DNA from: Actinomadura physcomitrii
GTDB lineage: Bacteria; Actinomycetota; Actinomycetes; Streptosporangiales; Streptosporangiaceae
Reading direction: 5' to 3'
Length of the DNA: 62,252 nucleotides
Assembly: GCF_008923205.2 (NCBI RefSeq)
Contig: NZ_WBMS02000056.1
Span: forward strand, 1 to 62,252
Shown: positions 1 through 9,546 of the stretch, in pieces
How positions within the stretch are numbered: position 1 is the stretch's first letter
Layout of the letters: the number at the start of each line of letters is the position of its first letter
Position numbers and translations under genes: made by a program
Notes under the pieces: generated by a model
The model's input: the letters and a program-made list of their open reading frames with translations, nothing else
Databases searched by the model: none
Told to the model about the DNA's origin: nothing

Positions 1-109
1 GGCTGTCGAGGGTGTCCAGGACGGACTGGTAGCTCTTGAGCGCGCTGGTGAAGTTGGCCTGGGCGTTCTGCATGCCGCCGAAGTCGACGTAGGTGTAGTC
101 GGTGCTCAT
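1..109 (-). CDS. WXG100 family protein (EsxA-like), C-terminus outside window
   Basis: Only the first 36 residues are present; the gene runs off the left edge. The ATG lies at 107-109 on the minus strand. The visible part has the low-charge, Ala/Gln-rich helix that opens WXG100 proteins (starts MSTDYTYVDFGGMQNAQANF). WXG100 proteins are about 100-residue helical hairpins exported as dimers through type VII secretion systems. The WXG turn itself is not in the window, so the call rests on this helix, on the second WXG100 gene 29 bp upstream, and on the eccB/D/C/mycP genes beside it. It is probably co-transcribed with that gene and dimerises with its product. Confidence 0.7.
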   Translation of the reverse strand, partial: MSTDYTYVDFGGMQNAQANFTSALKSYQSVLDTLDS

Positions 110-138
110 GGTGCTCTCCTGGTGGGTGGTGGGGGTCG

Positions 139-453
139 TCAGCCGTTGACCAGGCCTTTGAGGGTGTTGACGCGGGCGGTCTTGTTCTGTTCGGCGGTCT
201 GGTACTTGGCCTGGGTGTGCACGAGTTTTTCGTGGATGAGGTCCAGGTCTTTGAGGACCTTGGCGAACTCGGTCTCGAACAGGTTGTAGACCTGGGTGAA
301 CGCGGCGGAGGACTCGCCCTTCCAGGCGCTCTGCAGTTCGGCGTGGTGGGTGTTGAGCTGGTTCTTGATCTGGCCGATCTGGCCGTGGGCGTCCTGGACG
401 TTGCCGGCCGCCTGTTGCATGTGCTGCCGGTTCACCGATGACCGGTTGCTCAT
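139..453 (-). CDS. WXG100 family type VII secretion target (EsxB-like)
   Basis: 104 residues, the normal length for the family. The WXG turn is visible as W-K-G in SAWKGESS near residue 45, between two amphipathic helices. The ATG at 453 was chosen because an earlier in-frame start would add about 67 arginine-rich residues foreign to the family, and because a GAAGGAGAA ribosome-binding site sits just upstream. It is followed 29 bp later by the second WXG100 gene, so the two probably form one transcript and a heterodimer. By family knowledge such proteins are recognised by the C-terminal ATPase domain of EccC. The C-terminal YxxxD/E export signal is not obvious: the tail has K-Y-Q-T-A-E, which loosely resembles it. 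Confidence 0.88.
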   Translation of the reverse strand: MSNRSSVNRQHMQQAAGNVQDAHGQIGQIKNQLNTHHAELQSAWKGESSAAFTQVYNLFETEFAKVLKDLDLIHEKLVHTQAKYQTAEQNKTARVNTLKGLVNG

Positions 454-566
454 CGCCGTTCTCCTTCGACTCGACTGGGGAGCGCCACGGACGGCATTCG
501 CCTGCACCGGCGACGAATTTCCGTCCGCCGGTATGGCGACACGCCTCGTGACAACGAGCAAGATGA

Positions 567-596
567 AGCGTAGAGACCGCTGAATCCGGCTGTCCA
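567..596 (-). promoter_or_regulatory. candidate vegetative promoter for the WXG100 pair
   Basis: On the minus strand TGGACA (596-591) is followed by 18 nt and TACGCT (572-567), a fair match to an actinobacterial housekeeping promoter. It would start transcription near 560, about 100 nt before the WXG100 gene that begins at 453. The intergenic stretch 454-684 holds no other gene. Confidence 0.4.
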
Positions 597-684
597 TCAG
601 GTAAGCCGCCTGTGGATAACTAGGCGCGGGAGGCCGTCTTCGGCTGATCAGCACAATCGGTCAAGGGGCTGATCGGTTCCATCG

Positions 685-2046
685 TCATTTGGCCGGAACC
701 GGCCGCACTGCGGCCGACGATGTAAGAGTTGGCCCCTCTTTGAGTAGTTGCAATAGATTCGCCGGAATTGGGGTCGCGTCCTTCGTGCTGTAGCCGAGTT
801 TCGCGATGTCGTCGGCCGTGGGGATCGGGTAGCGCAGGCCTTGGTCGGTGAGAAGGGAGAAGGTCTGCAGCGGCTGGCCGGGGCCGGAGAGGGTGCCCGC
901 GAACGTCCCGCCGCCGGGGAGGACGACCTGGTCGAGGCCGGAGGACGTCCGCCCAGACGGTGCAGGGAGGCTGCCGCCGATGGTGAAGCGGGCGTCCGTG
1001 GAGAGCCGGGAAGCGTTCCGGTAGACGGTGCACAGGGGCTGCTGCGGGTCGTAGGCGACGATGCGCGGCGGCATGTCCGGCAGGGCGTGGTCGTACAGGT
1101 TGCTCTGGGACGGCTTAGACGCGGCCTGTGCAGGGGTGATGTCGCGCGGCGGGCCCGCCGCCAGGGAGTCGAGCAGGAGCCGCGCCTGTGTGGCGGAGAT
1201 GCTGGCGAGACCGTCCGGCATTTGGACGTACCACCGTTCCGGAGTGCCCGCTATGGCGGCGACATGGAAGACCTGGCCGGCGGGCGCCGGGGTGTTGCCG
1301 GGGCCGGGGAACTCATGCCCTCGCTGGGGGATGGAGGGGGCTGCGTAGTCGGGCCCCTGCGGAAGGCCGTTCAGCCAGCGTTCGTCCACGGGGACGGGCT
1401 GCTCGGCGCTGAGGCCGCGAGCCGCCTTCGGGGTGATCCGCATCCGGCTGTTGCGCCAGATGAGCCAGTCCTGGGAGGCGCCGCTGACGACCACGCCCTG
1501 TGCGTCGGTGAGGGGCCGGCCTCCGATGTCGGGTCCGCCCACCAGAGAAACCGTGGAGCCTCCCGGGGGCGCTGTGGTGCGGGCGCACAAGGACCATGAC
1601 GTGTGGCCGGGTTTCCCTGGTGCGGGCAGCGATTCGGGGGCGCCCTGGATACCGGTGAGCGGGTCACGGGGGTACTTCGCCAGGGACTTGGATGAGACCG
1701 TCTTGCGCTGGATGTCGGACGTCGGCATGGCCAGGCGGGCGGAGGCGTAGTTGAGGAACGGGACGAGCTTGCGGTCCTGCCGGCTGTAGGCGTAGGTGGC
1801 GCCCGTCTCCTTCTCGATGACGAGGACGCCGGGGCGTTCGAGGTTGCGGGCGCCGCCCTTGAAGATGAGGCCGGTGATGCCGAAGCCGGCCGCGACCAGG
1901 ACGGCCACCATGACGCCGCAGAGCGTCCCGACACCGGTGCGGCGCAGCGGGGACTCCGCGGCGCTCGGCCGGCCCTGGAGGAGCGCCAGGGCAACGCGCT
2001 GGGTCATCAGGCGGTGCGCCTGGTACAGGTCCTTGCGGGTCTGCAT
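685..2046 (-). CDS. eccB: type VII secretion protein EccB
   Basis: 453 residues, a typical EccB length. The N-terminus (MQTRKDLYQAHRLMTQRVALAL) is the conserved cytoplasmic segment of EccB. One transmembrane helix follows at about residues 40-62, then a large extracytoplasmic part with repeat-like domains (VEKETGATYAY, LVGGPDIGG, FTIGGSLP). In known ESX systems EccB, EccC, EccD and EccE form the inner-membrane pore. The start codon overlaps the eccD stop (TGATG, shared base at 2046), so the genes are translationally coupled. The downstream gap to the WXG100 genes is 231 bp. Confidence 0.95.
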   Translation of the reverse strand: MQTRKDLYQAHRLMTQRVALALLQGRPSAAESPLRRTGVGTLCGVMVAVLVAAGFGITGLIFKGGARNLERPGVLVIEKETGATYAYSRQDRKLVPFLNYASARLAMPTSDIQRKTVSSKSLAKYPRDPLTGIQGAPESLPAPGKPGHTSWSLCARTTAPPGGSTVSLVGGPDIGGRPLTDAQGVVVSGASQDWLIWRNSRMRITPKAARGLSAEQPVPVDERWLNGLPQGPDYAAPSIPQRGHEFPGPGNTPAPAGQVFHVAAIAGTPERWYVQMPDGLASISATQARLLLDSLAAGPPRDITPAQAASKPSQSNLYDHALPDMPPRIVAYDPQQPLCTVYRNASRLSTDARFTIGGSLPAPSGRTSSGLDQVVLPGGGTFAGTLSGPGQPLQTFSLLTDQGLRYPIPTADDIAKLGYSTKDATPIPANLLQLLKEGPTLTSSAAVRPVPAK

Positions 2047-3437
2047 CAGCCGGCCAGCCCGCGCAGCCAGGAGTACAGGTCTAGCAGCCCCAACGCGAGC
2101 GGCAGCAGGCTGATGATGAGCAGGATGTCGACGATGTCGCCCGCGCGCCCCCAGAAGGGCGACGGCTTGCGAGCCGGGAGCGTGAGGGCCATGGCCGTCA
2201 TGACGATGACGGCGAGTGCGGCGGGGAGGACGACGGTCGCCAGGGCCACGGCGGGGGCGGCCGTGACGGCTCGGTGCAAGGCGAGGACGGCGAGCCCGGC
2301 AAGGCCCGAAAGCAGCATCCAGAGGCGTTGCGAACGGCCGTGGAACACACGCGCGCGCAGGAAGAGCACTGCGGAGAGGCAGAGGCTCATCGTCACGGGC
2401 AGCCATCCGTGCGTGGTCAGCAGTAACAGCTGTGCGCCGAGCCCCGCCAGCCCTACGGCCGACACCAGTCCGGTGGCGAACCGGTCGGCTTCGCGCGTGC
2501 GGCGCAGGAGGGTCGGCCCGTCGAAGGTCTGGGCGCTGCGGAGTTCCTCGGCGTTCTCCGGCACGGGAGGCAAGGGCAGGCGTGCGAGGCGGAACGCCAG
2601 GGACGGGATGAGGGCCGTGACGGCGAGGCACAGGGAGGCGTCCAGGGCGGCCATCCCGGACGGGGACAGCCCGAGCCCTTGGACGAGCGCGGCGGACACC
2701 AGTCCGAGCAGGGCGACGAACGCGATACCCAGGAACGTCGGCAGGCCGTCGTGGATGGCGAAGGCGGAGACGACAGCGGCGAGGGTGACCGCCGCGAATG
2801 CCGCCGCGAGGTGGGGCGTCCCCAGGTGCAACAGAGGCACGGGCCTGGCCGGCGCCAGGAGACCGGCCAGGAACGCGTAGGGAAGCGCGCTGTAGCCGAG
2901 TACGGCTCCGGCCCCGGAGTCGCCCAGCGCGCGCGACAGGACGATGCCCGCCAGCAGGAGCACGGCGGCGATGCCGGCGGATGCGGCCGCCAGCAGTCCC
3001 CAGGGAGGGCCCGCCAAGGCCACGCCCACCGCGCCGAGGCCGAGGGCGGCCGCGCCGGCGAGGAGGCCGAAGCGCCGGGTGGTCTCGGGCCGCCAGCGGT
3101 CGGCGTACTCGTTCACCCCGGTGGCGACGACGTCGGCCACGTCGTCGAACGCCACCTCGGGGAACTGCGACAGCTCGGGCCGGAAGTAGAGGATCTCCCC
3201 GTCGCGGACGCCGAGGGCGGACAGCGAGCGGGACTCGTCGAGGGGCGCCTCGTCCAGCCGCTGCAGCACCCAGCCGGAGTGCGCGAGCCCCGCGTCGGCC
3301 AAATTGTGCCCCGCGACCTGCAGCAACGTCGGAAGCATGTGGGAAAGGGGAATGTCTCCGGGCAGCGAGAGGTCCAGCCTGCGGTGCGGGGCGACGACGA
3401 CCACGCGGCACAGGTCGGCGCCCGTCGAGGTATTCAC
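2046..3437 (-). CDS. eccD: type VII secretion integral membrane protein EccD
   Basis: 463 residues. Residues 1-90 form the ubiquitin-like (YukD/EccD N-terminal) domain: strand C-R-V-V-V-V-A-P, then LPGDIPLSHMLPTLL and the segment ending GEILYFRPE. About eleven hydrophobic helices follow from residue 125 to the C-terminus. EccD forms the membrane channel of the ESX core in known systems. The GTG start at 3437 has GGAGG five bases upstream. It is divergent from eccC, with 135 bp between them that must carry both promoters. Its stop overlaps the eccB start. Confidence 0.95.
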   Translation of the reverse strand: MNTSTGADLCRVVVVAPHRRLDLSLPGDIPLSHMLPTLLQVAGHNLADAGLAHSGWVLQRLDEAPLDESRSLSALGVRDGEILYFRPELSQFPEVAFDDVADVVATGVNEYADRWRPETTRRFGLLAGAAALGLGAVGVALAGPPWGLLAAASAGIAAVLLLAGIVLSRALGDSGAGAVLGYSALPYAFLAGLLAPARPVPLLHLGTPHLAAAFAAVTLAAVVSAFAIHDGLPTFLGIAFVALLGLVSAALVQGLGLSPSGMAALDASLCLAVTALIPSLAFRLARLPLPPVPENAEELRSAQTFDGPTLLRRTREADRFATGLVSAVGLAGLGAQLLLLTTHGWLPVTMSLCLSAVLFLRARVFHGRSQRLWMLLSGLAGLAVLALHRAVTAAPAVALATVVLPAALAVIVMTAMALTLPARKPSPFWGRAGDIVDILLIISLLPLALGLLDLYSWLRGLAG

Positions 3438-3572
3438 GCGACCTCCGATCGTAGCGATGACCGCACATTCACTATCAGCCGCGACCGTTCTCCGCCACCC
3501 GGAGAATGGCTTTACATCGGGCGGCGGTCAGGGGCCGGGATCACTAGGATGACCGCAAATTGACTCCGGGTC

Positions 3573-6500
3573 ATGGCGATGCGAAGGGACGCGGCCGTGG
3601 GAATCGTGCTGGTGCGGCGGCCGGAAAGGCGGCCGCCTCCGCGGCTGCCCGAGGGCGAGATCGTGCTGGAGCCGCCCCCGGAGATCCCGGAGACGATCAG
3701 CCAGGGTTTCGCGAACGCGCTGATGTACCTGCCCATGGCGGCCAGTGGTGCCGCCATGGGGCTGATGTTCATGGGCGGTGCGGGCGGCGCCGGAGGCGGC
3801 AACCCGATCATGTGGGTGGCGTCCGGTCTGTTCGTCCTGTCGATGGTCGGCATGGGCTTCGGGCACATGGGGCAGGGCGCGGGCGAGCGGAAGCAGCGGC
3901 TGAACGGGGCGCGCCGCGACTACTACCGGTACCTGGACCAGATGCGCGCGCGCGTGCGCAAGGCCGCCGCGCAGCAGCGGGAGGCCCTGGAGTGGAGCGG
4001 GCCCAGTCCGCGGGCACTGTGGTCGGTGGCGATGAGCCACCGGTTGTGGGAGCGGCGTCCTTCGGACGAGGATTTCGGCCAGGTGCGGATCGGGCGGGGC
4101 CGGCAGAGGCTCGCCCTGGAACTCGTCACCCCGGAGACCAAACCGATCGAGGATCTGGAGCCGATGTGCGCGGGCGCGCTACGGCGGTTCATGCGCGCCC
4201 ATGCGACGGTCCCCGACCTGCCCGTGGCGGTCTCCCTGCCGGCGTTCGCGCGGATCGCGGTGACGGGCGACCCGATCGCCGCGCGGGCCATGGCGCGGGC
4301 GCTGGTGGCGCAGCTGGTCACCTTCCATACGCCGGACGATGTGCGCCTCACCGTCTGCGCGTCGCCGGACCGCATGAGGCACTGGCAATGGGCGAAGTGG
4401 CTGCCGCATTGCCTGCACCCCACAGAGCACGACGCTGCGGGACCGGTGCGCCTCACGGGGCACTCGCTAGCGGACCTGGAGGCTCTGCTCGGGGACGACC
4501 TGAAGGACCGTCCTCGTTTCTCCCCAGGGGTCGACCCTCAGGATCTTCCGTTCCACGTGGTGGTGGTGGACGACGGCGTTGTCCCGGCCGACTCGCAGAT
4601 AGGCGCGGACGGCATCAAGGGCGTGTGCGTCGTCGACTTGAGCGGTTCCGTGGCACCGACGTCGGACGCGACCATGCTGCGCCTGCACGTCACCGATGAC
4701 GGCATGCGGATGCTGGAGCGCGACCACACCGGCAAGGACGTGTCCAGTCCGCTCGGTAAGGCCGACTGGTTCACGCCCGTGCAGGCGGAAGGTCTCGCGC
4801 TTCGCCTGGCGCCGCTACGGGCCGGCGCGGCGGACGAGCCGGAGCAGAACGCGCTGGCCGGCAATCTCACGTTGACGTCGTTGCTCGGCCTGGCCGGGCC
4901 CTACGCCATCGACCTTCGCTCCACCTGGCAGCCACGCGCGCAGCGCAACCGGCTGCGTGTGCCCATAGGCATCGACTCGGACGGCCGTACGGTGGAGCTC
5001 GACATCAAGGAGTCCGCGCAGGGCGGCATGGGCCCGCACGGGCTGCTGATCGGTGCGACCGGTTCGGGTAAGTCCGAGCTGTTGCGCACGCTGGTTCTCG
5101 CCTTGGCGGTCACTCATTCGTCGGAGACGCTCAACTTCGTCCTGGTCGACTTCAAGGGCGGTGCGACGTTCCTGGGGCTGGAGCGTCTGCAGCACGTGTC
5201 CGCGGTCATCACGAACCTGGAAGAGGAGCTGCCGCTCGTCGACCGCATGTACGACGCGCTGCAGGGAGAGATGATCCGGCGGCAGGAGCTGCTGCGAGCC
5301 GCAGGCAACTACGCCTCGCTGCGGGACTACGAGCGCGCGCGCGAGCAGGGCGCTCAGCTGGCGCCGTTGCCGACCTTGTTCGTGGTCCTGGACGAGTTCT
5401 CCGAGCTGCTGGCGGCCAAGCCGGAGTTCGCGGAACTGTTCGTGATGATCGGGCGGCTGGGGCGCTCGCTGGGGGTGCACCTGCTGCTCGCCTCGCAGCG
5501 GCTGGAGGAGGGCAAGCTTCGCGGGCTGGACTCGCACCTGTCGTACCGGATCGGGCTCCGCACGTTCTCCGCCATGGAGTCGCGGGTGGTCCTGGGCGTG
5601 CCGGACGCGTACGAGCTGCCGTCCCAGCCCGGCAACGGTTACCTGAAGGTCGATGTCAGCGACATGGTCCGGTTCAAGGCGGCGTACGTGTCGGGCCCGG
5701 TCGAAGAGGAGGAGCGGACACAGACGGCCGCTGCCGGTACGGCGACGCCGCGGCAGATCATTCCCTACAGCACGGCCTATGTCCCGCCGCAGACTCCGCA
5801 TCAGCCCGCGCTCGAGCAGCCCGATGCCGGGCGGGAGTCCGGCGAGACCCTCTTCAAGGCCGTCATCGACCAGCTCGCCGGGCAGGGGCCCGCAGCGCAC
5901 CGCATCTGGCTGCCGCCGCTGGACGTCCCGCCTACGGTCGACCAGCTGCTTCCTCCGTTGACGCCTACGCGCGAGCATGGGCTCACTGCGGCGGGGTGGG
6001 AGGGCCGCGGCCGGCTCGCCGCCGTGGTGGGGATCGTCGACCGGCCTTTCGACCAGCAACGCGTCCCCTTCTGGGTGGACCTGTCGGCGGCGGCCGGGCA
6101 TGTGGGGATCGTGGGCGCGCCGCAGACGGGCAAGTCGACGATGCTGCGTTCGCTCATCACGTCGCTCGCACTCCTGCACACGCCGGAGGAGGTGCAGTTC
6201 TACTGCCTGGACTTCGGTGGCGGCACGCTCGGCGGCCTTTCGGGGCTGCCGCATGTGGGCGGTGTGAGCAACCGGCTGAACGCCGACCTCGTCCGCAGGA
6301 CGGTCGCCGAGGTGTCCACGCTCCTCGAGCGGCGCGAGCGCGAGTTCGCCGAACAGGGCATCGACACCATCGCGACGTACCGGCGTCTGCGGGCGGCGGG
6401 CCGGATCCCCGGGGACGGGTTCGGAGACGTGTTCCTCGTGGTGGACGGGTGGATGACGCTGCGCCAGGAGTACGAGCACCTGGAGGAGGTCATCACCGAC

Positions 6501-7583
6501 ATGGCGGCACGCGGGCTCGGCTTCGGCGTGCACGTGGTGGCGACGGCCGGCAAGTGGTCGGAGTTCCGGATGGGGATCCGGGACGTGTTCGGAACGCGGC
6601 TGGAGCTGCGCCTGGGCGACTCCTACGAGTCGGAGATCGACCGGCGGCTGGCCGAGAACGTCCCCGAGGGGCGTCCCGGGCGCGGCCTCACCCGCGACCG
6701 CCTGCACTTCCTGGCCGCCCTGCCGCGGTTGGACGGGAGCGGCACCGCCGACGACCTCGGCGACGGCGTGGCGAAGATGGTGGAAGCGGTCGCCGGAGCC
6801 TGGCAGGGGCCCCCTGCGCCGCCCGTGCGGCTCCTCCCGGACCTGCTGCCGTCCTCGGCCCTCCGGGAGGCTCTCGGGGACGCTGAGACGCCGAAATGGC
6901 GGGTCCCCGTCGGGCTCGACGAGCACGCCCTGGCGCCGGTCCTGCTGGACTTCGCCGCCGACCCGCATTTCGTCGTCGTCGGCGACACCGAGTGCGGCAA
7001 GTCGAACCTGCTGCGGCTGATCACCGAGGGCATCGCGGCCGGGCACGGCCCGGACGAGGCGAGGCTGATCTTCATCGACTACCGGCGCGCCCTCCTCGAC
7101 ACGGCCGACACCGACCACCGAGTGGGCTACGCCGCGTCGGCATCCGCCGCCACGGAGCTGGTGGCCGACCTGGTCGACGCCCTCAACGACCGTCTGCCGC
7201 CCGCCGACCTGACACCAGAGCAGCTGCGTAAGCGGTCGTGGTGGAAGGGCTCCGACGTGTTCGTCGTCGTCGACGACTACGACCTCGTCGCCACGGCGAA
7301 CAACCCGCTGCTACCACTGCTGGACCTCCTCCCCCAAGCGCGCGACATCGGCCTCCACCTCGTTCTGTCCCGCACCATGGGCGGCATGGGCCGCGCCTTG
7401 TACGACCCGGTCATCCAGCAGTTGAAGGACCTGGCGGCACCGGCGCTCATCATGTCCGGCAGCAAGGAGGAGGGCGCGCTCTTCGGCGAGGTGCGTCCGA
7501 CGCCGCTGCCGGCGGGGCGCGGCACCCTCACCGACAGGCGGAACGGCGCTCGCCTCGTGCAGACCGCCATATGGGACGCCTGA
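3573..7583 (+). CDS. eccC: type VII secretion ATPase EccC (fused EccCa-EccCb)
   Basis: 1336 residues, full length for a one-chain EccC. Two transmembrane helices lie near residues 45-95, followed by a coiled linker (RRDYYRYLDQMRARVRKAA). Three FtsK/SpoIIIE ATPase domains follow, with Walker A motifs at about residues 494-501 (GATGSGKS), 848-855 (GAPQTGKS) and 1137-1144 (GDTECGKS). The Walker B region of domain 1 is FVVLDEFSELL; domain 2 has FLVVDGW and domain 3 FVVVDDYD. The Glu after Walker B Asp is present only in domain 1, so domains 2 and 3 look degenerate, as is usual in this family. EccC powers and gates substrate export. It is convergent with mycP, 9 bp away. Confidence 0.96.
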   Translation: MAMRRDAAVGIVLVRRPERRPPPRLPEGEIVLEPPPEIPETISQGFANALMYLPMAASGAAMGLMFMGGAGGAGGGNPIMWVASGLFVLSMVGMGFGHMGQGAGERKQRLNGARRDYYRYLDQMRARVRKAAAQQREALEWSGPSPRALWSVAMSHRLWERRPSDEDFGQVRIGRGRQRLALELVTPETKPIEDLEPMCAGALRRFMRAHATVPDLPVAVSLPAFARIAVTGDPIAARAMARALVAQLVTFHTPDDVRLTVCASPDRMRHWQWAKWLPHCLHPTEHDAAGPVRLTGHSLADLEALLGDDLKDRPRFSPGVDPQDLPFHVVVVDDGVVPADSQIGADGIKGVCVVDLSGSVAPTSDATMLRLHVTDDGMRMLERDHTGKDVSSPLGKADWFTPVQAEGLALRLAPLRAGAADEPEQNALAGNLTLTSLLGLAGPYAIDLRSTWQPRAQRNRLRVPIGIDSDGRTVELDIKESAQGGMGPHGLLIGATGSGKSELLRTLVLALAVTHSSETLNFVLVDFKGGATFLGLERLQHVSAVITNLEEELPLVDRMYDALQGEMIRRQELLRAAGNYASLRDYERAREQGAQLAPLPTLFVVLDEFSELLAAKPEFAELFVMIGRLGRSLGVHLLLASQRLEEGKLRGLDSHLSYRIGLRTFSAMESRVVLGVPDAYELPSQPGNGYLKVDVSDMVRFKAAYVSGPVEEEERTQTAAAGTATPRQIIPYSTAYVPPQTPHQPALEQPDAGRESGETLFKAVIDQLAGQGPAAHRIWLPPLDVPPTVDQLLPPLTPTREHGLTAAGWEGRGRLAAVVGIVDRPFDQQRVPFWVDLSAAAGHVGIVGAPQTGKSTMLRSLITSLALLHTPEEVQFYCLDFGGGTLGGLSGLPHVGGVSNRLNADLVRRTVAEVSTLLERREREFAEQGIDTIATYRRLRAAGRIPGDGFGDVFLVVDGWMTLRQEYEHLEEVITDMAARGLGFGVHVVATAGKWSEFRMGIRDVFGTRLELRLGDSYESEIDRRLAENVPEGRPGRGLTRDRLHFLAALPRLDGSGTADDLGDGVAKMVEAVAGAWQGPPAPPVRLLPDLLPSSALREALGDAETPKWRVPVGLDEHALAPVLLDFAADPHFVVVGDTECGKSNLLRLITEGIAAGHGPDEARLIFIDYRRALLDTADTDHRVGYAASASAATELVADLVDALNDRLPPADLTPEQLRKRSWWKGSDVFVVVDDYDLVATANNPLLPLLDLLPQARDIGLHLVLSRTMGGMGRALYDPVIQQLKDLAAPALIMSGSKEEGALFGEVRPTPLPAGRGTLTDRRNGARLVQTAIWDA

Positions 7584-7592
7584 GAGGGCGGC

Positions 7593-8981
7593 TCAATGGT
7601 GGGCGCCGATGGTGCCGCCCTCGGTACCGGTGACGATCGGCTCCTCGTCCTCTTCCCGGTCGCCTAGGACGACCCGTCCGGGACGCCATCCGCGGCGCTT
7701 CCCCATGGGGACGACGATGCCGCACAGTGCCGCCAGTGCCGCTAGCCCCACGGCACCCGCCGCAACGCCCATTTCGACGTCGGTGGTGCGGGCGTCCGGG
7801 TGCGATGGTGCGGCCAGTTTCACCGGACGCGGTGCGGGCTGCGCGGTCGCCGCCCCCGGAGTGTTCTCACCGGGCACTATCGCGGTGACGGCCTGCGTCG
7901 GGTTCACCATGCCGCGCCCTGTGCCGTCACCCACGTTGCCGTCGGCTGTCGACAGAACGCGCCGGACGACCTGGTCCTGATGCAGGGCGGGGTGGCTCGC
8001 CCGTACCAGCGCCACGACACCTGACACGTAGGCGGCGGCGAAACTCGTCCCTTCCACCTGCGGGTCGTAGCCACCACCCGGCCACGCGATGGTGAGGCCC
8101 TTGCCGGGGGCACCGATGTCGACACGGGACCGCAGGCCGGACGAGTCGATGCGGTGACCGTCCTCCCCCAATGACGCGACGGAGATGACGCCCGGATAGC
8201 TCGCCGGGTAGGCGGGACCGTCGTTCCCGTCGTCCTTGGCGGCGTTGCCCGCGGCGGCGACGACGACCGCATCGTGACTCTGCGCGTAGCGGACGGCCTG
8301 TTGCAGGGCCGACGACGGTGCGGCCGCTATCGATACGTTGATGACCTGGGCGCCTGCATCGGCCGCCCTGCGTATGGCGCTGGGAAGGCGTTCGCCACCG
8401 TGCTCGTCGCGGTCGGCGTTCTGCTGCTTGACGATGACGAGCCGGGCCGCGGGAGCGACGCCGGTGAGCGGGACCCCTTGGGGGCTCAGATCGCGTCCAG
8501 CGATGAGCGCGGCTACGCCGGTGCCGTGCCCGGCGCAGTCCTTCTTGCCCGTTCCGGTGAGATCGGTGTAGTCGGCGACGCGTCCGTCCAGCATGGTGTG
8601 GCCGATGTCCGCACCGCTGTCGACGACGGCCACCGTCACCCCCTGTCCACGGGTCAACGTCCACACGCGCTGGAAGGCGAGCCGCTTCTGAGCCCAGGGC
8701 TCCTTGATCGCGCCACGGTAGCCGCGCGGCAGGTCGCATGTGACCGGCTCCTGCCGCACCGGCGGCGCGCTGGTGGACGGCGCAGGGGTCGTCTTGGCGG
8801 AAGGCTTGGCTGACGGCTTCGACGTCGGTTTCGTCGACGGCTTCGTAGGCGGCGAGGACTTCGGTGAAGGCTCCGCCATAGGGCCCGCGGGCGCGATGGC
8901 CGCCCCTGCGGCGGACACCGGCAAGGCCGGACAGGAGGACGCCAGTAAGACTCCGGCCGCAACGAGTCCGATCGCGCGCAT
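7593..8981 (-). CDS. mycP: type VII secretion-associated subtilisin-like serine protease, mycosin
   Basis: 462 residues. The order is signal peptide (1-25), Pro/Lys/Ser/Thr-rich linker (35-75), S8 peptidase domain and a C-terminal transmembrane helix (about 405-430) with a short charged tail. The triad is visible as Asp121 (VVDSGAD), His152 (GHGTG) and Ser313 (GTSFAAA), with oxyanion Asn246 (AAGNAAK). The ATG at 8981 was chosen because GGGGGAGAAGG precedes it; an ATG seven codons earlier lacks such a site. Mycosins are membrane-anchored outside the cytoplasm and stabilise the ESX complex. The repetitive SKPSAKPSAK linker is longer than in mycobacterial mycosins. Confidence 0.94.
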   Translation of the reverse strand: MRAIGLVAAGVLLASSCPALPVSAAGAAIAPAGPMAEPSPKSSPPTKPSTKPTSKPSAKPSAKTTPAPSTSAPPVRQEPVTCDLPRGYRGAIKEPWAQKRLAFQRVWTLTRGQGVTVAVVDSGADIGHTMLDGRVADYTDLTGTGKKDCAGHGTGVAALIAGRDLSPQGVPLTGVAPAARLVIVKQQNADRDEHGGERLPSAIRRAADAGAQVINVSIAAAPSSALQQAVRYAQSHDAVVVAAAGNAAKDDGNDGPAYPASYPGVISVASLGEDGHRIDSSGLRSRVDIGAPGKGLTIAWPGGGYDPQVEGTSFAAAYVSGVVALVRASHPALHQDQVVRRVLSTADGNVGDGTGRGMVNPTQAVTAIVPGENTPGAATAQPAPRPVKLAAPSHPDARTTDVEMGVAAGAVGLAALAALCGIVVPMGKRRGWRPGRVVLGDREEDEEPIVTGTEGGTIGAHH

Positions 8982-9068
8982 CGCCTTCTCCCCCGGGGGC
9001 ATGGGTGGCTCGGCGAACGACTGTAGAGGAATCCTTACGCCGTCGGCATCGCGCTTGTAGGGGAGCTG

Positions 9069-9308
9069 TCAGGAAACGTGGCGCCGGTGCTCCCGCCGTA
9101 GCCGGACGGTCATCAGAACCGCCGCGATCACCGCGCCGAGGAGGAAGCCGACGAGGAAGCCCGTGCGCGAGTCCGCCGGTGCGAAGGCGAGCCACGCGAC
9201 GCAGACCACGATGACGAAGGCCGCGTAGCAGGAGATGAACGTGAAGAAGCGCCTGCTCCGGAAGAACCGCATGGCCGATACGTCGGGCGGCGAGTGGGAG
9301 TTCGTCAT
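9069..9308 (-). CDS. small two-helix membrane protein, unknown function
   Basis: 79 residues with two hydrophobic helices, about 22-44 (FTFISCYAAFVIVVCVAWLA) and 49-68 (TGFLVGFLLGAVIAAVLMTV), and a basic tail. I do not recognise a family. The ATG at 9308 has GGAGCGAT upstream on the minus strand. It follows mycP in the same orientation with 87 bp between them, so it has its own short transcript and could be an accessory of the secretion locus. That link is positional only. Confidence 0.6.
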   Translation of the reverse strand: MTNSHSPPDVSAMRFFRSRRFFTFISCYAAFVIVVCVAWLAFAPADSRTGFLVGFLLGAVIAAVLMTVRLRREHRRHVS

Positions 9309-9445
9309 CGGATCGCTCCTTGCACGGCGGCCATCCTCACAGCCGCAGGGACGGCGGCACAAACCAGCTCCCCGCAGGACACGAGAAGGCCCGCCACCGT
9401 CCCGTGCAGTAGCGGAACTTTCGCCGCTAAACGGAACGATCACTC

Positions 9446-9471
9446 GGAATAGCCGGATCGATCTTGCGGTT
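9446..9471 (+). promoter_or_regulatory. SigR/SigH-type promoter, GGAAT-N18-GTT
   Basis: GGAAT at 9446-9450 is followed by exactly 18 nt and GTT at 9469-9471. This is the published consensus for the Streptomyces thiol-stress sigma factor SigR and close to that of mycobacterial SigH. It faces the small ORF at 9547 with a predicted leader of about 70 nt. A SigR-like sigma factor is encoded at 30173-30811 in this window. Confidence 0.5.
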
Positions 9472-9546
9472 GCACCTAGCGTGCGAACCTGAGCCGGTGG
9501 GGTAGCACCTACGTCACGTCCACGACGACCCCCTTGGAGGCGAGCC

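Noticed and set aside
620..1033. minus-strand frame within eccB
   Set aside because: Overlaps the confirmed eccB C-terminus in another frame with no motif.
4815..7118. 767-residue open frame on the minus strand inside eccC
   Set aside because: It is an antisense frame of the FtsK domains, rich in Arg/Gln/Pro with no domain or ribosome-binding site; high GC creates such frames.
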